Both the position numbers and the translations under genes were made by a program. A stretch of DNA of 64,000 nt. Origin: Caulobacter sp. UNC358MFTsu5.1. Lineage in GTDB: Bacteria; Pseudomonadota; Alphaproteobacteria; Caulobacterales; Caulobacteraceae. Positions within the stretch are counted from its first letter, which is position 1. Each line of letters begins with the position of its first letter. This document shows, in pieces, positions 33,173 through 42,559 of the stretch. The notes beneath the pieces were generated by a model that searched no databases, had not been told where the DNA came from, and saw nothing but the letters and a program-made list of their open reading frames with translations. The stretch is taken from positions 62,001 through 126,000 of the forward strand of contig NZ_JONW01000011.1 in the NCBI RefSeq assembly GCF_000712075.1, in the 5' to 3' direction.

Positions 33173-34144
33173 ATGCGGGGTTTGGTTCGACGATCGGTGC
33201 TGTCCATCGCCGCGGCCGGGCTTGTCGCCCCGGCCGCCTTTGGCCAGACGAAGGCGGAGTGGGCGGCCATCGGCCAGTATGGAGACAAGGCCGCGCCCCT
33301 GACCCTGTTCGAGAAGGACGGGGCGCTGCACATCGACGGCGCGGGCTTCAAGTCCGCGCGGCTGACGCCTTTGGGCGGCGACCGCTACGCCGTCGCGGGC
33401 GGCGGCGAGCTGATCCTCGAGAAGGGCGGGCTGCGCCTGGACGGCAAGGCCCTGGCCTTCCACGACTTCGGCGCCGAGACGCGCGAGCGGATCCACCAGG
33501 CCGTCCGCGCCGATCCGGCGGCCCTGCGCCGACGGGCCCTGGCCGCCACGCCGCCGGTCGAGACGGGCGAGCGCCTGCCGTCCGACCTGGTCGACGTCAC
33601 GACCGTCGATCCGGGGATCAAGCTCGACATCTGGTATGCCGGTTCGGACAACTTCATGGGCATCCCGCTCTACGAGCGCCCGGCCGCCTATATGCAGCGC
33701 CCGGCGGCCCAGGCCCTGGGCCGCGCCCACAAGGCGCTGGCGGCCAAGGGCTACGGCCTGCTGATCCACGACGCCTACCGGCCATGGTACGTCACCTGGA
33801 TGTTCTGGGAGGCCACCCCGCCGGAAGACCACGTCTTCGTCGCCGACCCGGCCGAGGGCTCGCGGCACAACCGCGGCTGCGCGGTGGACCTGACGCTGTA
33901 CGACCTGAAGACCGGCGAGGCCGTCGAGATGCCGGGCCGCTACGACGAGTTCTCGACCCGGTCCTACGCCGACTTCGTGGGCGGCACGACGGCGCAGCGG
34001 GCGCGCCGGGCCGTCCTGCGCCAGGCGATGGGGGCCGAGGGGTTCAGCGTCTATCCCGAGGAGTGGTGGCACTTCGACTTCAACGACTGGCGCCGCTATC
34101 CGATCGGGACCAAGACCTTCACCGAGCTGGCCGCGGCGAAATAA
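33173..34144 (+). CDS. Exported D-alanyl-D-alanine dipeptidase (VanX-like, peptidase M15D), 323 aa
   Basis: A signal peptide (VLSIAAAGLVAPAAFGQ, about residues 9-25) is followed by an extra N-terminal domain of about 120 residues and the M15 peptidase domain. Zinc ligands and catalytic residues appear in SRHNRGCAVDLTL (His, Asp) and PEEWWHFDF (Glu, His), and the LLIHDAYRPWYVTWMFWE segment supplies the conserved Arg. VanX-type enzymes hydrolyse D-Ala-D-Ala; chromosomal copies are usually involved in cell-wall dipeptide recycling. The start ATG 33,173 follows AAAAGGGGGGCG. Its last 26 bases overlap the convergent DUF72 gene. Confidence 0.9.
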   Translation: MRGLVRRSVLSIAAAGLVAPAAFGQTKAEWAAIGQYGDKAAPLTLFEKDGALHIDGAGFKSARLTPLGGDRYAVAGGGELILEKGGLRLDGKALAFHDFGAETRERIHQAVRADPAALRRRALAATPPVETGERLPSDLVDVTTVDPGIKLDIWYAGSDNFMGIPLYERPAAYMQRPAAQALGRAHKALAAKGYGLLIHDAYRPWYVTWMFWEATPPEDHVFVADPAEGSRHNRGCAVDLTLYDLKTGEAVEMPGRYDEFSTRSYADFVGGTTAQRARRAVLRQAMGAEGFSVYPEEWWHFDFNDWRRYPIGTKTFTELAAAK

Positions 34145-34856
34145 GGCCCATCAGTTTCAGGGCGTCGGTGGTGGCCGCGCCGAACTGGGTGTTGTCGAAG
34201 ACGCACCAGGCCTGGGCCGCGTCGGCCTCGCCGGCGATCCGCGCGGCCAGGGGCTCCAGCCGTCCGTCATCGTAGGACGTCGCATACATCGCGGGCGAGC
34301 CGTGCAGGCGGCGATAGGTCAGGCCGCGCCAACCCCCGGGCTCGGCGGCGACGGGGACCACGGCCGGATCGGCGGCGACCCGGGCGATCTCGAAGGCCCG
34401 CAGCAACGCCTCGGCGGGGGCGTCGAACCAGGTGGCATGGCGGGGCTCCAGCACCGTCGCGGCCTTGGTCGCTTTGCGCCAGTTCGTGAGGAAGGGCTCC
34501 ACGATCCGGGCGTCGAACCTCAGGCTGGGCGGCAGCTGGATCAGCAGCGGCCCCTGCTTCTCGCCCAGCCCGCCGCATTCGTCGAGGAACCGCGCCAAGG
34601 GCTCGGCGCAATCGACCAGCTTCCGCTCGTGGGTGACCGTGCGGATGACCTTCACCGCGAACCGGAACCCGGCCGGCGTCGAGGCCGCCCAGCGCTCGTA
34701 GGTCTTGCGCTGGTGGGGGCGGTAGAAGGACGAGTTGATCTCGACCGCGTCGAACACCGCCGCGTAGCGTTCCAGGCCTGTGCCCTCGACCGGGAAGACG
34801 TCGAGGTCACGGGGCGCGCTCCAGCCGGCCGTGCCGATGCGGATGTCCTGAGGCAT
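34119..34856 (-). CDS. DUF72 family protein (YecE-like), 245 aa
   Basis: A TIM-barrel-like DUF72 protein. It starts with IRIGTAGWSAPRDLDVFP and contains NSSFYRPHQRKTYERWAAST, FRFAVKVIRTVTHERKL, LIQLPPSLRFD and YRRLHGSPAMYATSYDD, all conserved in YecE. The end AWCVFDNTQFGAATTDAL gives the usual F-D-N-T motif. Biochemical role unknown. Length is normal. The gene overlaps the vanX-like gene tail by 26 bases in convergent orientation. Confidence 0.92.
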   Translation of the reverse strand: MPQDIRIGTAGWSAPRDLDVFPVEGTGLERYAAVFDAVEINSSFYRPHQRKTYERWAASTPAGFRFAVKVIRTVTHERKLVDCAEPLARFLDECGGLGEKQGPLLIQLPPSLRFDARIVEPFLTNWRKATKAATVLEPRHATWFDAPAEALLRAFEIARVAADPAVVPVAAEPGGWRGLTYRRLHGSPAMYATSYDDGRLEPLAARIAGEADAAQAWCVFDNTQFGAATTDALKLMGLISPRPAR

Positions 34857-34919
34857 GGGTGGGGAGCGTGCGGGAAAGGCGGAGGTTCACCGGAAACCCT
34901 CTCCCTCTGGAAGAGGGTT

Positions 34920-35648
34920 CTACGACCTAGGCCGCCACGCCAGGATATCGGCGCTGCGCTCCACCCCGACCCTCGGGCAGGTGGCCTTCAGCGCGCAGGC
35001 CCCGCAGCGCGGCGCGTGATGCGAACACAGCAGCTGGCCCAGGCCCTTCATCAGCCAGTGTAGCTCGTACAGGTCCTCGGCCGTCCAGCTGTCGGGGACC
35101 ATGTCCATCAGGGCGCGGTAGGCGTGGGCGGTGTCGTAGCCGGCGGGGATCAGGCCCAGACGCGTGGCCACACGGTGGACGTGGGTGTCGACCACCAGGG
35201 CCCGCATGTTCAGGGGGCTGAAGTTCAGCACCGAGGCGGCGACCTTGACCCCGACGCCCGGCAGCCCCTGCAGCCACCAGCGGGCGCTGTCCAGCTCCAG
35301 CTCGGCCAGGTGGTCCAGCGACAGCTTCCAACCGCTGCGCACCTGGATCAGCCGCAGGGCGTGGGGCAGGTGGCGGGCCTTCTCGTCCGGGAAGGTGACG
35401 TCCTTGATCAGCGCCTGGACCTCGGCGTCGGGCGTCTCGGCCAGTTCCTCCCAGGTGGCGAAGCGTTCCTTGAGGCGGTGGTAGACGGCCCAGGACACGG
35501 CGTCCTTGGTCCGGCCGCTGATCGACGACTTGACCAGCTGCGACACCGGGTCGAGCCGCCGGGTGGGCCGCTGGGGCCCGAAGGTCTTGATCAGCCCGTC
35601 GCGCATGGCCTCCAGGGGCGAGGTCGACAGGTCGAGGGACAGTTGCAT
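34920..35648 (-). CDS. Endonuclease III-like HhH-GPD DNA glycosylase, 242 aa
   Basis: The protein belongs to the endonuclease III group of DNA base-excision glycosylases. The helix-hairpin-helix LQGLPGVGVKVAASVLNF holds the catalytic Lys and ALVVDTHVHRVATRLG the catalytic Asp. The C-terminal iron-sulfur cluster motif C-x6-C-x2-C-x5-C is exact in CSHHAPRCGACALKATC. It differs from canonical Nth in the N-terminal half (LKERFATWEELAETPDAEVQ), so it may be a paralog with other substrate preference. ATG 35,648 (MQLSLDLSTS) is preferred to ATG 35,681, which lacks a ribosome binding site. Confidence 0.88.
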   Translation of the reverse strand: MQLSLDLSTSPLEAMRDGLIKTFGPQRPTRRLDPVSQLVKSSISGRTKDAVSWAVYHRLKERFATWEELAETPDAEVQALIKDVTFPDEKARHLPHALRLIQVRSGWKLSLDHLAELELDSARWWLQGLPGVGVKVAASVLNFSPLNMRALVVDTHVHRVATRLGLIPAGYDTAHAYRALMDMVPDSWTAEDLYELHWLMKGLGQLLCSHHAPRCGACALKATCPRVGVERSADILAWRPRS

Positions 35649-35723
35649 GGCGATTCTCGCGACGGAACGTAACGAGAACATAGTGAATGCGAAGCGGCTT
35701 GTCGAGTTATCCCCAGCCTGTGC

Positions 35724-36293
35724 TCAGAGCCAGCGGCGCCGGCGCCCCCAGGCCACGGTGATCCGCCGGCGCAGGCGCGTCAGCGCCACGCGCATCGGCG
35801 TCGGGGCTGGGGCGGGGGCCGGGCGCTCGTCGGCCGGCAGCTCGACCTTGGCGAAGCGGGCGATCAGGTCGCGCAGCTCCGGCTCCTGCACCGCCAGGGC
35901 CGCCTCGACGGGCGACATCCATTTCAGGGTCCTCTGGCCCTTCTCGGGCCAGATCGCGTGCTCGCCGGTGACCTCCAGCGGATAGACGTCGACCGTCACC
36001 GGGCGGGCGGCGCCGCTCTTGAGGCGCTTGAGATAGGGATATTCGCCGATAGGCTCGGCCTCGATCCGGCCGTCGAGGCCCGCCTCCTCGTAGGCTTCCT
36101 GGGCGGCGGCCTGGGCGTTGGTCTTGCCCTTCATGGGCCAGCCCTTGGGGATCACCCAGCGGCGGGTCTCGCGGGAGGACACCAGCAGGACCTGCAGGCC
36201 GGCGATCGCGTCCACGCGCCAGGGCAGGGCGGCGACCTGGCGTCGCCGCTGTCCGGACTTGCCCCCCTGCTTCCCGCCCGCCGTGTCGGTCAC
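35724..36293 (-). CDS. Nudix hydrolase, 189 aa
   Basis: The Nudix segment is GWPMKGKTNAQAAAQEAYEE followed by AGL. Compared with G-x5-E-x7-R-E-U-x-E-E-x-G-U, the first Glu is Lys and the Arg is Gln, but the metal-binding E-x-x-E-E part is kept, as in many alphaproteobacterial relatives with the WVIPKGWPMKG opening. It hydrolyses a nucleoside diphosphate-linked compound, possibly a diphosphoinositol- or diadenosine-type molecule. A basic C-terminus (ALTRLRRRITVAWGRRRRWL) follows the domain. GTG 36,293 overlaps the PiT stop (GTGA), so it is the third gene of the phosphate operon. Confidence 0.85.
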   Translation of the reverse strand: MTDTAGGKQGGKSGQRRRQVAALPWRVDAIAGLQVLLVSSRETRRWVIPKGWPMKGKTNAQAAAQEAYEEAGLDGRIEAEPIGEYPYLKRLKSGAARPVTVDVYPLEVTGEHAIWPEKGQRTLKWMSPVEAALAVQEPELRDLIARFAKVELPADERPAPAPAPTPMRVALTRLRRRITVAWGRRRRWL

Positions 36294-37291
36294 TTCATCC
36301 AGAACCCGAGATAGTAGAACGCCGCCGCGACCAGGCCGGCCGCGGGCAGGGTGACGATCCAGGCGGTCACGATGCTCTTGGCCACGCCCCAACGGACGGC
36401 CGAAACCCGACGCGAGGCGCCGACGCCGACAATAGCGCCCGTGATCGTGTGAGTCGTCGAGACCGGAACGCCAAGGTGCGTGAAGAAGAACAACGTAATG
36501 GCGCCGCCGGTTTCAGCGCAGAAGCCCTGCATCGGCGTCAGGCGGGTGATTTTGCTGCCCATGGTGTGGACGATGCGCCAGCCGCCGAACAGCGTGCCCA
36601 GGGCCATGGCGGTCTGGCACGAGATGACCACCCAGAACGGGATGTGCCCCGGCTGGTCGCTCATGCCGTGGGCGAACAGCAGGGCGGCGATGATGCCCAT
36701 GGTCTTCTGGGCGTCGTTGCCGCCGTGGCCCAGCGAATAGAGGGCCGCCGAGACGAACTGGGCCTTGCGGAAGACCCGGTCGGCGAAGAACGGCGAGCTC
36801 TTCACGAAGGTCCAGGAGACCACCAGCACCAGCAGCAGGGCCAGCAGGAAGCCCAGGGTGGGCGAGACGACGATCGCCGCGGCGGTCTTGCCCAGGCCCG
36901 CCCACTGCACCGCGCCCAGGCCGCCGACCTTGGCCACCGAGGCCCCGACCAAGCCGCCGATCAGGGCGTGCGAGCTGGACGAGGGGATGCCGGCCCACCA
37001 GGTGATCAGGTTCCAGGCGATGGCGCCCATCAGGGCCCCGAAAATCAGCCGGTCGGTGATGATGTGCGGGTCGATGATCCCGGCCCCCACCATCTTGGCC
37101 ACGCTGGTGCCGAACACCGCGAAGGCGATGAAGTTGAAGAACGCCGCCCACAGCACCGCCCACTTCGCCGACAGCACGCGCGTCGAGACGATGGTGGCGA
37201 TCGAGTTGGCCGCGTCGTGCAGGCCGTTCAGGAAGTCGAAGCCCAGGGCCACGACCACCAGCACGACCAGGATGAGGAAGGTCGGGTCCAC
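36290..37291 (-). CDS. pitA: PiT-family low-affinity inorganic phosphate transporter, 333 aa
   Basis: About ten membrane helices. The duplicated PiT signatures are present: FDFLNGLHDAANSIATIVST near the N-terminus and LGHGGNDAQKTMGIIAALL in the second half, with GIPSSSSHALIGGLVG and GVPVSTTHTITGAIVG. The protein imports phosphate, usually as a metal-phosphate complex with protons. The start is GTG 37,291, which shares one base with the stop of the DUF47 gene (TAGTG). A Pho box lies upstream of the operon. Confidence 0.95.
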   Translation of the reverse strand: MDPTFLILVVLVVVALGFDFLNGLHDAANSIATIVSTRVLSAKWAVLWAAFFNFIAFAVFGTSVAKMVGAGIIDPHIITDRLIFGALMGAIAWNLITWWAGIPSSSSHALIGGLVGASVAKVGGLGAVQWAGLGKTAAAIVVSPTLGFLLALLLVLVVSWTFVKSSPFFADRVFRKAQFVSAALYSLGHGGNDAQKTMGIIAALLFAHGMSDQPGHIPFWVVISCQTAMALGTLFGGWRIVHTMGSKITRLTPMQGFCAETGGAITLFFFTHLGVPVSTTHTITGAIVGVGASRRVSAVRWGVAKSIVTAWIVTLPAAGLVAAAFYYLGFWMK

Positions 37292-37935
37292 TAGACCTGC
37301 TCGACCACGATGCCGCTGATGCGGTTGGCCACGTCCTCGAAGCGGTCGACCACCTTCTCCAGGTGGCTGTAGATGTCGACGCCGACGATGAAGGTCATCG
37401 GGTCGCCGTTGCGGTGGGCCATGAACAGCGCCTTGCGGCCGTGGTCGTACATCTGGTCGGCCTGTTCCTCGATCTGGGTCACGCGGACGGCCAGTTCGGT
37501 CAGGCGGTGGGCGTTCTTGCGCATGTCGGGCAGCAGGGCCACGGCCTCGACGGTCAGTTCGGCGGCCTGGACGATGATCGCGGCCATCTCGCGCATCTGC
37601 GGCTCGAAGGTCTTGACCTCGAACAGACTGACGACCTTGGCGGTCTTGCGCATCTGGTCGATGGCGTCGTCCAGCGAGGTGGTCAGGTCCTGGATGTCGC
37701 TGCGGTCGAACGGGGTGATGAAGCTGCGGCGGATCGCGCCCATCACCTGGCGGGTGATCTCGTCGGCCTCTTCCTCGTGCTGGTAGACGCGGGCGCTGGC
37801 GGCCTCGACGCCGTCGCCGCCTTCCATCAGGTCCCGCAGCGCCTTGGCGCCGGCCACCAGGGTGGCGGCGTGCTGCGCGAACAGCTCGAAGAAGCGGTCT
37901 TCCTTGGGCATGACGGCCCGGAACAAGCCCAGCAT
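37291..37935 (-). CDS. DUF47 PhoU-like phosphate transport regulator, 214 aa
   Basis: An all-helical PhoU-like protein (DUF47) that accompanies PiT transporters. Landmarks are MPKEDRFFELFAQHAATLVAGA, ARVYQHEEEADEITRQVM, RRSFITPFDRSDIQDLTTSL (the conserved TPFDREDI-type motif) and MYDHGRKALFMAHRNGDP with a C-terminal VVDRFEDVANRISGIVVEQV. It probably gates or regulates PiT. ATG 37,935 (MLGLFRAVMPKED) is preceded by GAGGATGAAGCGACC; an upstream start at 38,016 would overlap promoter sequence. It is the first gene of the DUF47-PiT-Nudix operon. Confidence 0.93.
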   Translation of the reverse strand: MLGLFRAVMPKEDRFFELFAQHAATLVAGAKALRDLMEGGDGVEAASARVYQHEEEADEITRQVMGAIRRSFITPFDRSDIQDLTTSLDDAIDQMRKTAKVVSLFEVKTFEPQMREMAAIIVQAAELTVEAVALLPDMRKNAHRLTELAVRVTQIEEQADQMYDHGRKALFMAHRNGDPMTFIVGVDIYSHLEKVVDRFEDVANRISGIVVEQV

Positions 37936-38042
37936 GGTCGCTTCATCCTCTGTTCGAAGCGTGGAATTTGGCGCACGTCCTTGTACGGAACGTCCGGAAG
38001 CGCGGAGCGGAACCACGGAAGGCGGCCGCGTTCAAGCTCCAC

Positions 38043-38060
38043 GTGACGGTTTTATGACAG
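38043..38060 (-). promoter_or_regulatory. Pho box upstream of the DUF47-PiT operon
   Basis: On the minus strand the sequence is CTGTCATAAAACCGTCAC, two 7-base PhoB half-sites (CTGTCAT and CCGTCAC) separated by AAAA. It closely matches the proteobacterial Pho box consensus CTGTCAT-N4-CTGTCAT. It lies 108 bases upstream of the DUF47 start, which predicts PhoB-dependent control of this phosphate uptake operon. Confidence 0.7.
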
Positions 38061-38138
38061 TTTTGTCGGCGACGCGGCCTCTGGTCGCGGCCTCAAGCCT
38101 TTGGCACTCTGGCGCCGCACCGGTTCGGGAGTAGCGGC

Positions 38139-38603
<465 letters not shown>

Positions 38604-38605
38604 GC

Positions 38606-40786
38606 ATGGACGCGATCCTGGAAAACCCCTCCCGCCGCCTGTTCCTGAAGACCGGCGCCGCGGCCGGCGGCGGCCTGCTGCTGTCGTTCAGCCTGCCGGG
38701 CCTGGTGCGGGCGCAGGGCGAAGCGACCGCCAACCCCTTCAGCGCCTTCGTCCGCATTGCGCCGGACGGCGTGGTGACCATCGCCGCCAAGCGGCCGGAG
38801 ATCGGGCAGGGGATCAAGACCTCGATGCCGATGCTGATCGCCGAGGAGCTGGACGTCGACTGGTCGGCCGTCCGCATCGAGCAGGCCCCGATCGACGCCA
38901 AGGTGTTCGGCGAGCAGTCGGCCGGCGGCAGCACCTCCACGCCCGACGACTGGGAGCCGATGCGCCAGGTCGGGGCCGTGGGCCGGGCCCTGCTGATCCA
39001 GGCGGCCGCCCAGCGCTGGAACGTCCCGGCCGCCGGCCTGGCCACCGAGCCGGGCTTCGTGGTCGACAAGGCCGGCAAGCGCCGCGCGTCCTACGGCGAA
39101 CTGGCCCAGGCCGCGGCCGGCTTGACCCCGCCCGATCCCAAGACCCTGACGCTGAAGGACCCCAAGGCCTACCGGATCATCGGCAAGGCCCAGCCGCAGT
39201 CCGACACCCCGGCCATCGTCACGGGCAAGCCGCTGTACGGCATCGACGTGCGCGTGCCGGGCATGCTGTACGCCACCTTCCTCAAAGCCCCGGTGTTCGC
39301 CGCCAAGGTGGCCAAGGTCGACCTGGCCCCGGCCAAGGCGGTCAAGGGCGTGCGCCATGTCTTCGTAGTGGACGGCGGAACCGAGCTGGAAGGCCTGCTG
39401 GGCGGCGTGGTCGTGGTGGCCGACACCTGGTGGCAGGCGCGCAAGGGCCGCAACGCCCTGGAGGTCACCTGGGCCGACCATCCGACCAGCGGCCAGAGCA
39501 GCGCGGGCTTCATCGCCAAGGCCGCCGAACTGCACGGCCAGCCGCCGCACCGCAGCCTCAAGACCGTCGGCGACGTCGACGCCGCCCTGAAGGGCGCGGC
39601 CAAGGTGGTCAAGGCCGACTACAGCTACCCGTTCAACGCCCACGCCACCCTGGAGCCGCAGAACTGCACGGCCAGCTTCAAGGACGGCAAGGTCGAGATC
39701 TGGGCCCCGGCCCAGAACCCCGAGGACGGCCGCGAGCTGGTGGCCAAGACCCTGGGGATCAAGCCCGACGACATCACGATCCACTTCACCCGCAGCGGCG
39801 GCGGCTTCGGCCGGCGGCTGATGAACGACTTCATGGTCGAGGCGGCGTGGATCTCCAAGACGATCGGCGCGCCGGTCAAGCTGCTGTGGACCCGCGAGGA
39901 CGACATGCAGCACGACTTCTACCGCCCGGCCGGCTACCACCGGCTGACGGCGGGGCTGGACGCCCAGGGCGGGCTGGTCGCCTGGCGCAACCACTTCGTG
40001 ACCTTCGGCGAGGGGACGAAGTTCGCCCGCGCCGCCAATATCGGCGGCACGCAGTTCCCGTACGGCGCGGTCGACAACTACGCCCAGGACGTGTCGGTCA
40101 TGCCGCTGGGCGTGCCGACCGGCTGGCTGCGGGCCCCGGGCAACAACGCCTACGGCTTCGTCTACCAGGGCTTCATCGACGAGGTGGCCTACGCCGCCGG
40201 CGCCGATCCGGTGGAGTTCCGCCGCAAGCTGCTGGGCGCGCCGCGCCTGATCGGCGAGCCGGGCAAGGGCGACAGCTTCCACACCGGCCGCATGCGCGCC
40301 GTGCTCGACAAGGCCGCCGAGGCCTCGGGCTGGGGGCGCAAGACCGACAAGGGCGTCGGCCTAGGCGTGGCCTGCCACTACAGCCACCGGGGCTATGTGG
40401 CGGTGGTGATGGAGGTCGCGGTGGCCGACGGCAAGGCGAGCGTCCGCAAGGCCTGGGCGGCGGTCGACGTCGGCAAGCAGATCGTCAACCCGAACGGCGC
40501 CGAGCAGCAGGTGCAGGGCTCGGTCATCGACGGGATCGGCGGCGCCCTGGCCCAGGCGATCACCATCGAGAACGGCGCCGTGGCCCAGAGCAACTTCGGC
40601 GACTTCCCGATGCTGCGCCTGGCCGACGCGCCGCAGGTCGAGGTGCATTTCGTGCTCAGCGACAACCCGCCGACCGGCCTGGGCGAGCCGGCCCTGCCGC
40701 CGTCGCCCGCCGCCCTGGTCAACGCCGTCTTCGCGGCGACCGGCAAGCGCATCCGCACCCTGCCGATCGGCGACCAGCTGGCCTAG
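38606..40786 (+). CDS. Molybdopterin-binding large subunit (IorB-like), 726 aa
   Basis: The large subunit carries a Tat signal (NPSRRLFLKTGAAAGGGLLL, residues 7-26), so the enzyme is exported folded with its partner. The xanthine-dehydrogenase-type molybdopterin domains are visible: YPFNAHATLEPQNCTA, IHFTRSGGGFGRRLMNDFM, WLRAPGNNAYGFVYQGFIDE and the C-terminal GLGEPALPPSPAALVNAVFA with the catalytic Glu in GLGEP. Substrate is probably an aldehyde or N-heterocycle. ATG 38,606 lies 2 bases after the stop of the small subunit gene; the two genes form one operon. Confidence 0.93.
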   Translation: MDAILENPSRRLFLKTGAAAGGGLLLSFSLPGLVRAQGEATANPFSAFVRIAPDGVVTIAAKRPEIGQGIKTSMPMLIAEELDVDWSAVRIEQAPIDAKVFGEQSAGGSTSTPDDWEPMRQVGAVGRALLIQAAAQRWNVPAAGLATEPGFVVDKAGKRRASYGELAQAAAGLTPPDPKTLTLKDPKAYRIIGKAQPQSDTPAIVTGKPLYGIDVRVPGMLYATFLKAPVFAAKVAKVDLAPAKAVKGVRHVFVVDGGTELEGLLGGVVVVADTWWQARKGRNALEVTWADHPTSGQSSAGFIAKAAELHGQPPHRSLKTVGDVDAALKGAAKVVKADYSYPFNAHATLEPQNCTASFKDGKVEIWAPAQNPEDGRELVAKTLGIKPDDITIHFTRSGGGFGRRLMNDFMVEAAWISKTIGAPVKLLWTREDDMQHDFYRPAGYHRLTAGLDAQGGLVAWRNHFVTFGEGTKFARAANIGGTQFPYGAVDNYAQDVSVMPLGVPTGWLRAPGNNAYGFVYQGFIDEVAYAAGADPVEFRRKLLGAPRLIGEPGKGDSFHTGRMRAVLDKAAEASGWGRKTDKGVGLGVACHYSHRGYVAVVMEVAVADGKASVRKAWAAVDVGKQIVNPNGAEQQVQGSVIDGIGGALAQAITIENGAVAQSNFGDFPMLRLADAPQVEVHFVLSDNPPTGLGEPALPPSPAALVNAVFAATGKRIRTLPIGDQLA

Positions 40787-40903
40787 GAGACGGGGGCGCG
40801 GCATAGCGCCTCACGCTCAAGTTTAAGGCCGGTTCACCACGTCCGGCGGGGCGGTCTTAACCTTATTGCGCGACCATGGTCTTCGAACGGGGATCATCGC
40901 GTC

Positions 40904-42253
40904 ATGGGGCAGCACGTCGAAACCTTGGTGATCGGGGCCGGGCCGGCCGGCCTGACCGCCGCCTATGTCCTGGCCAAGGCGGGGCGCGACGTCGCCGTCC
41001 TGGAGATGGACCCGCGCGAGGTCGGCGGCTCCAGCCGCACGATCGAGCATCACGGTTTCCGGATCGACCTGGGCGGCGGGGCCTACGCCTCGGCCTCCAC
41101 GCGGGTGCTGGAGCTGTGGTCCGAGCTGCTGCCGGACGGCTTCGTCGAGCGGCCGCGTGCGGCGCGCATCTATCACCGCGAACGCTTCTACGCCTATCCG
41201 CTGAAGACCCTGGAAGCCCTGGCGCATCTGGGTCTGCGCGGCGGGGCGGCCTGCCTGGCCTCGTTCGGCCTGGCCAAGATCCGCCCGATCAAGTCGCCCC
41301 GGACCTTCGCCGACGAGATCCGCAACCGCGTCGGCGCGCGGCTGTCGACCATGCTGTTCCGGCCCTTCGCCGAGAAGGTGTCGGGCCTGATCAGCGACCA
41401 GATGCCGGCCGGCGGCGGCGCGGCCGCCAAGCCGACGCCCAGCCTGCGCTATCCGCGCGACGGCGCCGGGGCGGTGTGGCGGGCCTGCGCCGGGAAGATC
41501 GCGGCCCTGGGCGGCGAGGTGGCCCTGGGCCGCCGCGTGGAGACCCTGAAATTCGACGCCGTCGCCAAGCTGTGGACGGTGACGGTCCTGCGCGAGGACG
41601 GCGCCCACGAGGTCCGCACCGCCGACCACGTGGTCTCGACCGCCCCGCTGCGCGAGCTGATGGGCATGCTGCGGCCGACGCCGATCAGCCTGTTCCACGC
41701 CGGCGAGCTGATGTACCGCGACCAGATCACGGTGGCCCTGGTGGGCCGCACGCGCCAGCCGCTGCGCGAGACCGCCATCGACGTCCACGACACCGACCTG
41801 CAGGTCGGCCGGGTGCAGAACTACCGCGCCTGGTCGCCAGCCATGGCGCCGGAAGGCGAAGCGGCCAGCTGCCTGGGCCTGGAGTACTTCTGCTTCGAGG
41901 GCGACGGCCTGTGGACGGCCAGCGACGCCGACCTGGTGGCCCTGGCCTGGCGCGAGGCCGCGGTGATGGGGCTGATGGACCCGACCGCCGTCCGCGACGC
42001 CCGCGTGATCCGCCAGCGCAAGGTTCTGCCGATCGAGGACGAGGACTGCGCCGAGCACCGGGCCATGATCCGCCTGGACCTGAAGATGCAGTTCCCCAGC
42101 CTGCACCTGGCGGGCCGCAACGGCCTGCACCGCGACGGCGAGCGCGACCACGCCACGCTGAGCGGCCTGCTGACCGCCGAGAACATCCTGGCGGGCGAAG
42201 CGGCGCACGACGTCTGGGCCGTCTCCAGCGCGCCCAGCCGCAAGGCCGCTTAG
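40904..42253 (+). CDS. FAD-dependent oxidoreductase (amine oxidase/UDP-galactopyranose mutase-like), 449 aa
   Basis: The N-terminal dinucleotide-binding fold is LVIGAGPAGLTAAYVLAKAG, followed by VAVLEMD and a second glycine-rich GGSSRTIEHHGFRIDLGGGA typical of protoporphyrinogen oxidase, phytoene desaturase and UDP-galactopyranose mutase relatives. The FAD-binding C-terminus is NGLHRDGERDHATLSGLLTAENI. The substrate cannot be assigned. Relatives of this form are often found in glycolipid or exopolysaccharide loci, but no such genes are adjacent. It is followed at a 5-base distance by a small convergent gene. Confidence 0.85.
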   Translation: MGQHVETLVIGAGPAGLTAAYVLAKAGRDVAVLEMDPREVGGSSRTIEHHGFRIDLGGGAYASASTRVLELWSELLPDGFVERPRAARIYHRERFYAYPLKTLEALAHLGLRGGAACLASFGLAKIRPIKSPRTFADEIRNRVGARLSTMLFRPFAEKVSGLISDQMPAGGGAAAKPTPSLRYPRDGAGAVWRACAGKIAALGGEVALGRRVETLKFDAVAKLWTVTVLREDGAHEVRTADHVVSTAPLRELMGMLRPTPISLFHAGELMYRDQITVALVGRTRQPLRETAIDVHDTDLQVGRVQNYRAWSPAMAPEGEAASCLGLEYFCFEGDGLWTASDADLVALAWREAAVMGLMDPTAVRDARVIRQRKVLPIEDEDCAEHRAMIRLDLKMQFPSLHLAGRNGLHRDGERDHATLSGLLTAENILAGEAAHDVWAVSSAPSRKAA

Positions 42254-42258
42254 AAGCG

Positions 42259-42438
42259 TCAGCCGGCCAGGCGTTCGCGGCGGGCCGCGTCCGCCGACGG
42301 GCTGGCGACGCGAAGCGCCCGGGGCTCGCGCAGCGAGCGCGCCGACCAGCACAGCAGGTGGGTGAAGGCGTCGGCCAGACCGATCACGGCGATCACGGTC
42401 ACCAGGCCCGACGTCAGCAGAATGGCGATCATCGACAT
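42259..42438 (-). CDS. Small single-span membrane protein, 59 aa
   Basis: The predicted protein begins MSMIAILLTSGLVTVIAVIG and continues as one hydrophobic helix to about residue 30, then a basic Arg/Ala/Ser-rich tail (SARSLREPRALR, DAARRERLAG). ATG 42,438 follows GGGAAGACCGTG; an alternative longer start at 42,483 adds IGKLRQIPVDGKTV. No family is recognised. It lies between convergent and divergent neighbours and would be transcribed alone. Confidence 0.45.
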   Translation of the reverse strand: MSMIAILLTSGLVTVIAVIGLADAFTHLLCWSARSLREPRALRVASPSADAARRERLAG

Positions 42439-42559
42439 CACGGTCTTCCCATCGACGGGGATTTGTCGGAGTTTTCCGATCAACCGTCGAATCGGGTGAT
42501 CGGTTCCCAGAAGGCGTCTCGACGGGATCTTGGAGCGGGCCGTTTTCGGCCTCGACGCT

